Shown: in pieces, positions 47,791 to 58,516 of the stretch
Layout of the letters: each line of letters starts with the position of its first letter
How positions within the stretch are numbered: position 1 is the first letter of the stretch
Source of the DNA: Cokeromyces recurvatus
Taxonomy: Eukaryota; Mucoromycota; Mucoromycetes; Mucorales; Mucoraceae
Direction of reading: 5' to 3'
Length of the DNA stretch: 64,000 bases
Assembly (NCBI RefSeq): GCF_025118155.1
Contig: NW_026251397.1
Location: 641,501 to 705,500 of the forward strand
The notes under the pieces: model-generated
Database searches by the model: none
The model's input: the letters and a program-made list of their open reading frames with translations, nothing else
Told to the model about the DNA's origin: nothing
Translations under genes and position numbers: made by a program

Positions 47791-48311
47791 CCCCATCGTT
47801 TAAATAAAAATTTAGTTTATGTGCGTGTGTGTGGAGGAAATATTTTTTATTTTTTTAAAAAAAAAAGAAAAAAAAAGGTACTACTATGTGACTTATAAAG
47901 ACTCTAAGAATCACACTTATTTTATTATGACTGTTATAATTACATGTTGTATTTAAACAACTTTTACTGTGTATCCAAAGTAGTTATGGTTATTAGCAAA
48001 TACAAGTTCTTTGTGATTTTTAAGCTGGAAACAACTTGAACCTTATACGTTTTTTTTTTTTTTAACTTCATATATCTCTCTCAGCTTATAGTATTGAACA
48101 AGACAAATAGAATAGAACTTTATATTAGCATTATTTTTGAGCTAAAACAACTTGAAGAAGTTTATCTTAAATGTAACTATAAATACTCGAATTCGATTGG
48201 CTATTCATCGTATCATATATACATATACACATACAAAAAAAAAAAAAAAAAAAAAAAAAGAGCTCATTTTTTATTTTATTTTATTTTTATTTTTATTTGT
48301 GTCATCAAGCC
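47791..48311 (+). other. Intergenic, no gene seen
   Basis: 521 bp; contains A25 at 48235-48259 and T/A repeats just before the CK2 beta start. No gene seen. Confidence 0.6.
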
Positions 48312-49173
48312 ATGAGTAGTGGATCAGATAGCGAATATGCAAAATACTGGATTGATTGGTTTTTAGATACAAAAGGAAATGAGTATTTCTGTGAAATTGA
48401 CGAAGAGTATATTTTGGATAGATTTAACTTGACCGGTCTAAATACAGAAGTACCTCATTATTATTCAGAAGCTTTAGATTTGATTACAGACAATTTAGGT
48501 GATTATTAAATAAACACCAGTCATTAAATCAACGTCTCATCTGGAGTTTCCCCTTTTTTATTTATTTATTTATCTTCTTTAGATGAAGAAGGGGTGGAAG
48601 ATAATATAAGAGAACAAATTGAAAAAGCAGCTCGTCATTTATATGGTTTAATTCATGCTCGTTTTATTCTTACAAGCCGAGGATTAATGAAAATGGTATA
48701 TTTATATATAATATACCTTCATTTTTCGTCAAATTATACTAACAAAAAAAAAAAAGTTAGATAAATATAAAAGAGCAGAATTCGGTCGTTGTCCTCGTGT
48801 CCTTTGCAACATGCAGTCTTTGCTTCCAGTTGGATTATCGGACATTCCCATGACAAAAACCGTAAAATTATATTGCCCTCGTTGTGAAGACATTTATAAT
48901 CCTAAATCATCACGTCATGCTGCAATTGATGGTGCTTATTTTGGTACTTCGTTTCCTCATATGTTATTCCAAGTTCATCCAAACTATCTACCTAATAAAA
49001 CCACAGAAAGATATGTGCCTCGTATCTTTGGTTTCAAGATTCATGAAATTGCAAAACAACATAGATGGCAAGACCAAGCTCGTGAAGAATTTGGAGCAAG
49101 AGGAAAATCAAACGATGATGGTCGAACAAATGCTATATTAGATGGTCAACAAAATACAAATAATAAAACATAA
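48312..49173 (+). CDS. CKB1: Casein kinase 2 regulatory subunit beta
   Basis: Beta subunit of the pleiotropic Ser/Thr kinase CK2. Exons 48312-48498, 48583-48695, 48757-49173; 238 residues. N-terminus [20 protein letters not shown] and [12 protein letters not shown] are hallmark; then [20 protein letters not shown] and GRCPRVLCN. The zinc finger is CPRVLCN...[16 protein letters not shown] (C-x4-C, C-x2-C), followed by [20 protein letters not shown] and [11 protein letters not shown]. Unlike many fungal homologues the C-terminal tail is a short basic/Asn-rich stretch. The third exon uses an AAAG acceptor after A11. Either CKB1 or CKB2 type. Confidence 0.96.
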
Positions 49174-49326
49174 TAATAATAAACTATTATCATCCTACTA
49201 TCTTTTTTTTGTAGTGTATAACAGGGGTGTTTTTAGTGAATTAATGATTATGCTTACTTGCTTACTTACTTGCTTGCTTTTTTTTTATTTTTATTTTTTT
49301 TTGTCTTTCTTTTACTACAAAATTCA

Positions 49327-50825
49327 ATGGGAAATACAAATTCAACAGAAGGAAGTAGCCATTCCATTAATTCAATTCAACAACCAAAAAAAGTAGAAGC
49401 CGAAATAATAGTAATAATAGTAGTAGAAAGAATAGCGTATCCTTATCTCCTCAACCAAAGCCAGCTACGATCGCAGTACCTCCGTCATCTATATCTACCT
49501 CGACTAGTTCAACTAATTCTAGTTCATCGACAAAACAACAACAAGCATTACCCACTGTTCATTTAACTATTACAGAACCTCTCTTAAATACACACGAAGA
49601 AGAAGAACATATTATATCACCTATTATCACAAGTACAATGTCAAATCAATCACTAAAGGACCCTTCCATGATCGAACAAAAGACGGAAACCAATACGAAC
49701 GCTACTCAAAAATCTGGATGGGTGTCTAGTACGGGTGGAGCAAGTCCATGGTATGGCTCTTCACATCATCGTGCATCTATTAGCGGTCCTTATTATCGTA
49801 CACGTGGCATGAGTGTCACACGTGATAATGAAAATGATGAAGATCTATCGCATATCATCTCTACTCACAGTCCTACACATACAAATACGGCCCTGAATAC
49901 AAATCAACACCAACAACATCCAAGTCATCATAATAACAACAACACAAGCCATGGTAAAAAAAAAAAGCTAAAAATTGAAATTATACAACTGTGATATAGA
50001 CTTTTTTTTTTTTATTTAATTTAATCCAAGTAGGCATACCGACAATCATTACTTGGACTCAGGGAGGAAATAATGTTTATGTTACAGGTACGTTCAATGG
50101 ATGGAAACATAAAATTAAACTAGTGAAAAGGTAAATTTTTGGAGATGATCGATCTATTTGTATCGATTATTCATACAGTTCTTTATATATAGTACACATG
50201 ATTTTAGTGCAGTACTTGAATTACCACCTGGAACACATCGTTTAAAATTTATTGTTGATGATGAATGGAAATGTTCAAACGATATGGAAACTGCAACAGA
50301 TCCTGACGGCAATCTTGTCAATTATTTACAAGTGATGGATGAAGACGATGAAGAAAATAACGATGAATTAGGTGATCTGTCAACTGTCTCATCCTCTAGT
50401 TCAATGTTACCAGCGGATGATAAACAATATTATTCAAATGTCATTCCAACTGAGTTATTGCAGTTGGCATCATTATTAACGAGTGACGATGATGAGCAAA
50501 GAAGGACTGCTATAGAATGGGAGAAAAAACAACCTCAACCACCTACCTTGCCACCTCATCTTGATAAAGTTTTATTAAATTCTCATACAGTGAGTGAAGA
50601 AGATAATTCAGTTTTATATGAACCTAATCATGTCACATTGAATCATTTATATGCATGTTCAATTAAGGATAACGTGATGGCCTTAGCTACTACTTCCAGA
50701 TACAGAAAGAAGGTAAGGGAGAAAAGAGAGAGAGATATATATATAGCATATATACTCATTTCTTATATACTTTTTAATAGTACGTTACAACTATGTATTA
50801 TCGTCCTGTATTCCCAAAAGACTAA
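49327..50825 (+). CDS. GAL83: AMPK/SNF1 beta subunit (GAL83/SIP-like), with a reading-frame break at 49386-49392
   Basis: Scaffold subunit of the SNF1/AMPK energy-sensing kinase. Exons: 49327-49392, 49461-49953, 50034-50130, 50193-50712, 50781-50825. MGNTNSTEGSS is an N-myristoylation-type start, as in AMPK beta. The CBM48 glycogen-binding domain reads TIITWTQGGNNVYVTGTFNG, WKHKIKLVKRS, THDFSAVLELPPGTHRLKFI and VDDEWKCSND. The C-terminal ASC interaction domain ends HVTLNHLYACSIKDNVMALA and YVTTMYYRPVFPKD. The frame from MGNT does not continue into the Ser/Asn-rich coding frame without either a 68-nt intron (49393-49460, GTAGAA...CCAAAG; used here, 406 aa), a -1 shift or one missing A in the A7 run. 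Gamma and alpha subunits are not in the window. Confidence 0.85.
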
Positions 50826-50970
50826 ATATAAACATGCAAATGCAAATAAAATAGAAAAAGAATAAACATAAATAATTGTTATCTCTTTCTTTCTTTCTTT
50901 CTTTCTCTCTCTCTCTCAAAAAAAAAGATAATATTTTGATACATGTATAAGGACTTCAAAAAAAAATTGT

Positions 50971-51692
50971 TTATGCAGCAAATTTTGTTTGTTGTGCCTT
51001 ATTGACCTTTTCTTTAAAAACAGCAATTACTTCATCAGGTTTTTCGGCCTTAAATATACCAGTACCTGCAACGATCACATTGGCACCAGCATCAGCTGAG
51101 GCATCAATGGTCTCGAGCGAAAGACCTCCATCCACTTCAATATCCAGTTTAGGATACATACGGCGTAATGCTTCCACCTTGGGCATGCATTGAGCCATGA
51201 AACGTTGACCACCAAAACCAGGTTCAACAGTCATGACCAAAATCATATCACAGAGTTCAGCAACTTCACCAACAACAGCTTCAATTGGAGTACCAGGTTT
51301 AATCGCAACACCTGCTTGCATACCTGCTTCATGGATTTGCTTAATAAGTCCAATAGGGTCTTGAGTGGCTTCAATATGAAAAGTATACATTTGGCCACCT
51401 GCTTTAGCAATATCATTCACCCATTGTGAAGGGTTAGAGACCATCATATGACAATCTAAATAAAAACTGTTTTAATATATATGCATGTATATGTTATGTT
51501 CGTATATTTTTTTTCCTTTACCGAAATACGCCTCTGTATGAGGACGAATGGCAGAAATGATGGGTGCACCCATAGTAAGATTAGGAACAAAATGACTGTA
51601 TGAAACAAACGATTCAAATAGATTATTAACATTTTAAGTTGAGTGCTGTCATTTTTTTTTTTATCTTTTTTCATACCCATCCATGACATCTA

Positions 51693-51723
<31 letters not shown>

Positions 51724-51894
51724 CGGGGAGAAAATAAAAAAGTAAATATTCTATTTAACCATTTCATTATAGAAGCGATTATATTTACCAAGATGAAGCC
51801 AATCAGCACCATTCTTACTCATACGCTTAGCTTCACAAGCCAAATTGGCAAAGTCACAAGAAAGCATAGAAGGTGAAATCTTAGCAACAGGCAT
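50971..51894 (-). CDS. RPE1: Ribulose-phosphate 3-epimerase
   Basis: Interconverts ribulose-5-phosphate and xylulose-5-phosphate in the cytosolic pentose-phosphate pathway. Minus exons: 51789-51894, 51677-51689, 51522-51595, 50971-51455; 225 residues. Motifs: [46 protein letters not shown]-type DCHMMVSNPSQWV, and DMILVMTVEPGFGGQRFMAQ, EVDGGLSLETIDASADAGAN-VIVAGTGIF. The catalytic Asp residues and metal His are in place (DVMDGH; DCHMM). The second exon is 13 nt (DVMDG core) and is required to form the active-site motif. Strongly identified. Confidence 0.96.
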
Positions 51895-52153
51895 ATTAAA
51901 ACTAATATAATATTTGTATATGAATATTTATTTAGATTGTGGTAAAAAAAAAAGTGTGTGTGCGTGTTTTTTTTTTTCTTGCTGTAAGGTAACGGTCACT
52001 CGAAACATATAGTATGTCTACTTCAAATTCAGTCGATGTTAGTATTTTTTTGGACGAATTAAAATTAATTTTCAGATAGTTTGTTTACCTTTTTTGGATG
52101 AATAAAAAAGGGAAATTCAGATACAGATGCAAAAAAAGGGGACAAAGGAGAAA

Positions 52154-52429
52154 TTAAATTGAGACAGAACGTTGGATGAGATTCGAAATTTTTTCAACGT
52201 AGAGATTATTGTAACATGTTGCAGACAAAACTTGGCCATAGTGGGTCAGACCTTCTTTGTCCACTATCATACTAACGCCTTCAAGATCGTTGAGTTCATT
52301 CCATGTTTCTCCAAGACGAGGAATGCCCGAGGAGTATCGTTGTTTAAAATCATCAATTATCATGTTCTCATTTACAAGTCGACATACAGAATACCAAAAT
52401 TTTTTTTTCTGGAAGAAGTCATTTGACAA
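52154..52429 (-). CDS. Orphan ORF, possibly the last exon of an unrecognised gene
   Basis: A 91-codon open frame with no ATG at its 5' end; the sequence reads FWYSVCRLVNENMIIDDFKQ, YSSGIPRLGETWNELNDLEG, VSMIVDKEGLTHYGQVLSAT, CYNNLYVEKISNLIQ. It looks like genuine protein sequence (good hydrophobic periodicity, no low complexity), but I do not recognise the family. An internal ATG at residue 22 (MIIDDF) would give 69 residues. It may be the terminal exon of a gene whose start lies upstream (plus coordinates 52430-52610) or a remnant. No clear donor partner was found in the 180 bp up to the ELP1 3' end. Confidence 0.35.
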   Translation of the reverse strand: MSNDFFQKKKFWYSVCRLVNENMIIDDFKQRYSSGIPRLGETWNELNDLEGVSMIVDKEGLTHYGQVLSATCYNNLYVEKISNLIQRSVSI

Positions 52430-52611
52430 GCTGCTGATGATTATATAACAAATTAAATTATTTATTCACTCTTTTATAAGTTGAGTTCACTCTAGATATA
52501 ATCTGTATATTATATGTAGAATGGCCAATATATCACAAGCAGTAATTATGAATAAGATTTTTAAAATAAAATGTTTTATTATACAAAAAAATAGATGTGT
52601 GTATATGTAGT

Positions 52612-52613
<2 letters not shown>

Positions 52614-52668
<55 letters not shown>
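52614..52668. repeat. T55 homopolymer immediately downstream of the ELP1 stop codon
   Basis: T55 on the plus strand (A55 on the coding strand) whose last two T overlap the first two bases read from the ELP1 stop codon (52667-52669). Confidence 0.9.
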
Positions 52669-52672
<4 letters not shown>

Positions 52673-52792
52673 TAATTTTAATTTCCAATCCACCTTGTTA
52701 ATGACAGGCTTTTCAATGACTTTGGGATTATTCTTTGCTTCTTCAAATTCTTCAAGTGTTGCATACTATATATAGAATAAGGGTTAGGTGTA

Positions 52793-52832
<40 letters not shown>

Positions 52833-55800
52833 ATAATAACTTACCAAACTAACAGCTAATTTCAAAGGGACAAAAACTGTATTCATACATCCCTCAAGTT
52901 CCTTGAAAAATTTATCAAACTTTTCTTGTATTGCTCTAGCTTCTTCAACATATTCAAAGGGAACTAAAGCGCGAATCAAACTACCAAGTTCATCTAAATA
53001 AAATGAAAGAGTTAAACAAAAATGTATAAATAAATAATTTTTTTTTCTTTTTTAACACTTACTTTGCATACTGCAAGCCTTTTCAATAAGTTTCTTGATG
53101 GAATTAACAATGTATTCTTCTTCAAAGACAGTACCTCTTTTACCACGAGCTCTCTTACGCTCTTCTCTTTTTCTAAGCTTAGATGTCTTTCGAGATCGTG
53201 CAGAACCTTGTGTAGAGGATGACATGGTTGAGACTCGAGAGGAAGCACTTGTGTATCGTGTAAACTGACTATACATGGATGTTGTATCAGAGAACATATC
53301 AATGTTATCCAATGTTTCATCATTAGCCATTGGATTCACTTGAGTTGGTTCGGGTTTATGTGTGCGGAGTTCAACAAGTCGTGTCGATTGTTTATGGAAT
53401 TGGGTCATCATTTCATCAATATCATCATCCATTTGAGTATATCCTTCCACAAGTCCAGGTTTAACATGTGTTTCAATCAGATCTGAACGACCAGAGCTGT
53501 AGGAGACACGTTCGGCTTCTTTCCAGAGAGAACCCTTCAAGAGACAATCAACAGCCTCTTCAACATCATTTGCATAATCCTTAGCTACAGCAGCTGCTTC
53601 CTGATAACGACGCTTATCCTTCAGATATTCAATCATGCTATAAGCCAAGGCATGTGTCTCTTCTTGAGTGTAATTAAGTTGGTTAGATATCGAAAATGCT
53701 TCTCTCCAGCAACCTGCCATACGATACGATTCAAGTGCCTTAACCAAATTACCCGCCATAACAAAAACAATACCAGCTTCTTCATATTGAGTGGTAAAAT
53801 CAAGGTGAGCACCATAGACCTCCAAGATAGCTATCCTTTGTTGTCGTTTGTTGGCATATTCTTCAATTGCAATATGGTAAAGAGAATGCTTTTGCATATA
53901 GTCTAGAAGCTCATCAAAATGTTCGTCACCAGCCAAACTTAAATTCTTAATTGCTCTTTCATAACGTTTAAGATGATCATCAATCTTGTAACGCTGATAA
54001 TATTTTTCAAAATTCTTGAGCTCTTGTAAGAAGGGAAGATATTCTTTAGGGTCCATTTGTGCTTGTTGAGCGACCATGAGGGTAAGAGGGAAATTATACA
54101 TACCCAAGGCGACATTATACAATAGATCAGCCTTACATAAAAAGATAGTATATTTCAAAGCATCTTCAGCTGCTGTATGGTTTGTTTCGCGAAGTTCAGA
54201 TAAGAGAGTCATAGCAGATTCAAGATCAGGAGGTGAGCTTCGGACATAGGTAGAAAGAATTGACTGCATATAACGTTCTTGTCCTAGCTCTATTAAAATT
54301 TTTCGAACTGCTTCACATACCGTATTGACTTTGTTTTCAACGCCTGGAGCTGCTGTCAATTGATCTGCTGTTCGTCCACCACGACGATACATAGTTACAA
54401 GTGTATCTTCATTTCGAAGATTCGATAGGAATAAGTTAAGGTAATCTACCTCAGATACTTGTTCAATAAATGTACGAATATGCTCAATAAAACGTTCCGG
54501 ATTATCATCATAAAGAATATTCAAGTCAATTCTGTTTCTTCGACAGGCAATAAATGCAGAACGGAAGTTGAGGTTTTTGAGATCTTCACGAATAGCAGCA
54601 AGAACAAAAGCACGAGGGCTGATCGTTTCAAGGTTACCACGGGGCATCTGTAACACAAGGTTAGGCTTATGTTGAGTAGCTATTACAATCTTGGAGCCAC
54701 GTTCAAGTCGTCTAGACGTTTCATCGTATGCATCATTAGTATCATCGGGTAAACTAAGATCATTTATAGAGGAACTGTCTAATGACAAGAATCGAGCGGT
54801 ATGTCGCGTAGTAGAAAATACTAACCAAGCACCGCGTAAATAGAAGGATGTAGCTTCTGAAGAAATCAAGTTGTCATTTATGTATAATTTACTACGGTCA
54901 GTTAAACCAATCACAGCATACTCCTTAGAGCTAATACCAATACGAGCAGTAGCAATCCAAGGACAGAAATCAGGGAACTGTTCAATTTGACTGATTGTGG
55001 CTTGTTCATCATCTAATGCTATGTTGAAAACGAAACCATCAAGTCTTTCAGCAATCAAATCCTTTGTATTTACATTAAAGTAGATACGTCCCACAGATCC
55101 ATCAAAAGGGTGTGCTGTTATTGTCATATTTTTATTGTTGAATTTGGCAATACAAATCATATCCGCTTGCAAACTATCGTCATACTGACAATAAACCAAT
55201 TGAGTTTCATTAACCCAGCATAACTGACGAATGTGATTTCTCGCATAAGATTCATTTTCAGCAGTAATTTCAGGTAAAATGTATTCATCTGTGAGAGAAG
55301 CATTACCAACTCCCTTTTCAGGAAGATCAAACAATTGAATTTTTTGATTTGTAAGAACAGCAACTTTTAATCCGTTCAAATGAGGACTAAAAGCAACATA
55401 CTGAATATTATCATGAGCGTTTACAGCAAGTGAACTCATGGGAGGAGGCACATTCATATAAGCAAAAGGTGTCAAAAGTAATTGGGATCCATCAATTACA
55501 GCAACATAACCAGAATTGGCTTCATCAATCGATGTGCTTGTATAAACATCCAAAGTGTATAAAAGACGATGATATTCTCCATCACTTGTAAACAGATGTG
55601 CTATTAAAGCATTCTCAACATCCCAAGCAAATCCGATAATATCTCTCTCTTCAGAAAGTACAATATGCTGCTTCATATACCAATGATAGTTCTTTGAGGT
55701 CCAAAGTTGAACTGTCTTTTGTAATTTTCCGTTAATCACAGATTCAATCCAAATAGCAAGCACTGTTGAATCCGCATTCCACATAACCTCCAATACTTTT

Positions 55801-56828
55801 TGTTTCATATCCTGAGTCTCTCTCAAGCTAAATTCGCCATGTCTTAAGCCATTTCTCTCGAAGAAGACAATATCATGACGATGAGGTAAACGTTGACTAG
55901 AGACAATCAAATTTCCTGAAGGTCGCCAATCCAATACATGTTCTAATTTATCAACAGGCTCACTTGTATTTTGTAAAACACCTTCACGATTATAAATACG
56001 AATAACACGAGCAGATCGGTTAGGATCAACATCCGAAACAACAAAGAAGCTACCATCGCCTCTCCATGCAACACGAGGCTTTGAATCATCATCATTTGAT
56101 GTGACAAATTTACTAGTATCAATTTTTTGTTGTGCTGCTTGTTTTCCTTCTGAACCATGGAATTGTGTTTCTTTTCTACCCCATCCAACACTATGTTGTA
56201 CGCCCTCACCTTGATCCTCAACATGGAAATAAAATTCAGTAATTGTATCAAAATCTTGTGTCATTTCTACAATCTTTTTATCGCCTATCAAGAGATTTTT
56301 TTTTAAAAAATAAATTATTGCTTATTAATCTTAACTTTCAAATATTTTACCTGTAACCAAAACAAGTAAATCTTGATCAGGACTCCAGCACATGGCATGA
56401 ATACCTGCATCAACAGAACCTATTATTTCCATCTATCAAACAAAATAATTAAAAATTGCCAATTTTTCTTTTTCTTTTTTTTTCCTCAAAAAAAAAAACA
56501 AATTACTCACAGCTTCTTCTCCTTTTTCAAAACGTTCTTTACTAAAATGAATAATATCGCCACTCCAAGTACAAAGACAAGCTACTTGTTGATCGGCAAT
56601 GAAAGTGAAATTAACAATATTTGAACCAGGGCAACGATCAATTTCTACAAAAGCGTTAGGATCATTGGGTGCTAAATTATTGGCAGCTACACGGATTTGA
56701 TCATTTAGATCAACAAATGCAGCATAAACTGTGGAGGATTCGGGATCGAAAGCAATGAAAGAACGTCCATCAATAGTTGAACTTGTTACTTTTGCAGTTC
56801 TTTGACCCAGAAGTTCTAAACTACGCAT
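52667..56828 (-). CDS. ELP1: Elongator complex subunit ELP1 (IKI3)
   Basis: Largest Elongator subunit, needed for U34 wobble modification of tRNAs. Minus exons: 56511-56828, 56351-56432, 53063-56284, 52845-52993, 52667-52765; 1289 residues, close to the family's ~1330. Start MRSLELLGQR matches the family's MRNLELF start. Two N-terminal WD40 propellers (GSNIVNFTFIADQQVACLCT; CWSPDQDLLVLVTGDKKIVE; GWGRKETQFHGSEGKQA; VAWRGDGSFFVVSDVD) are followed by a TPR-like C-terminal half (NALIA; YNFPLTLMVAQQAQMDPKEY; FLQELKNFEKYYQRYKIDDH; VVDCLLKGSLWKEAERVS-type). Basic nuclear-type stretch SRKTSKLRKREERKRARGKR is present; C-terminus VDWKLKLL. The stop codon abuts a genomic A55 tract on the coding strand. 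Confidence 0.95.
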
Positions 56829-58516
56829 TGAAAAAGATTTTGATGAACGTGGGGTTGAAGAATCAAAATAATATTGTACGAACTTTTTCTTTTTCTTTTT
56901 CTTTTTTTTTTTTTTTTTATTTAAACAAAATTTTAAAATAACAGTCACTTATTCGAAAACAAGTGTGCAGTAAGGAGAAAATGCTATGCCAATATTTTTT
57001 AATTCTGCAATTACAACCAGATAATATCGAACTCTAAATCTTAAATAGCAATAAGAACATAAAGCCAATTCAGGTAAGAATAGCAACTTCTTTAACCAGA
57101 AAAAACTAATGGAAATATTTTATTACTTTATTAATTATGAAGTGTTTAAAATAATGGATATAATTGTTCATATCCTTTTGAAAAAGAAAAGTTTATGAAT
57201 AATTTTGTATTTCTATCTTTTCAGTGAATTTTACCAAAAGTCTATTTATCATCTGAAGAGCTACATAAGGAGCAAAACATAATTGGCTAAATATAACCTT
57301 ATATATAACGACATATTTCGTCTTTATATATTGACCATTCGCTACAAAAAAGACTACCAGCTTCTATTAATTTTTTTTTAATTCAATAGAATATTCCTAT
57401 TTTTTTTTTTCTTTTTTTTGCTATTAAAGAAGTCTTTCCTTGTTTGCAAGCAACAGGTGTCAAAGCACAATTGACCAGCAAAACTAAACATCTAACTTTT
57501 AAGAAAACACTTTATTAGTATTTAATGACTATGCGTTTATAAAATTTTGCATATTGTTTCTTCAAATATAAATTATATAAACGTTGTTCAATCACAAGTT
57601 CGAATTTTAATTTATACATTCACTGTATGTTGGAGAAACAATTGTATTTCCTATAATTTGGTGTTTATTTCGAGAAATGAAAATTACACCTTCCTATAAA
57701 GCAATATATTCAAACCCAAAAGGACAATGTACAAACTATTTTCGACAAAATAAATAATGCATTATCCTAGCACTCACAAAAACCTAAAGCAGAGACAACT
57801 ATAGAGAATCGGGCGAGTTGATAAAATACGATCGTCAAATCTTAATATATTTAATCATGTAGTATAGAAATTGATAACGGTGCAATGGATACCATTCTTA
57901 GTGAGGAGCAAGTAGAAATTATGCAATAAAAAATCTACGAATAAAACTGTTTTGTGGTGTATTTAGAAATATGTATTTTTGTTTTTCCAAAATTTTTTTT
58001 TGGGGGAAGGCAGCGGAAAATTAAATTTATTTTGTCATAACTTCAAGTTTTCGTTTTTTTTTATAGTTGCTGCGTACTAGCCTTTTTGTTCGAAACCAAA
58101 TTTTTTCATTTAAATTTGCGTATCGAACAAACAAGAATCCACAACTTCATCAATAGAAATCTACATCTTATCTTTTATAGTACATTTCTTATCTTTTAAT
58201 TATTCTTGATTTGTTTATAATCTCACAAAACAAAGATTTAATTATTTTATTTTTTTGTACTTGTTAACGATTATTCTCTATTTTTTTTTCTAATCTATCT
58301 ATAAAGAAAAGAAAAGAAAAGACGACAACACAGCAAATACAAGAGGAAAATATACGTCGTGAAATTAGTTTCTAAATCAATAATCAACAAACATTTATTT
58401 TCCCAGTTTCATTTCGTAAATCGTTATTTTTAATCGATAAAAAAATTTTCATTTTACTCGCAAAAAAACAACAAAAAATAATCAAATTTTAAAAAAAAAA
58501 TACATATTTATTTAAA
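56829..58516. other. Divergent promoter region, ELP1 / RPB1
   Basis: 1.7 kb between the ELP1 start (-) and the RPB1 start (+). AT-rich with T runs near 56900 and 57390-57420. No ORF, tRNA or known ncRNA recognised on either strand. Confidence 0.55.
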
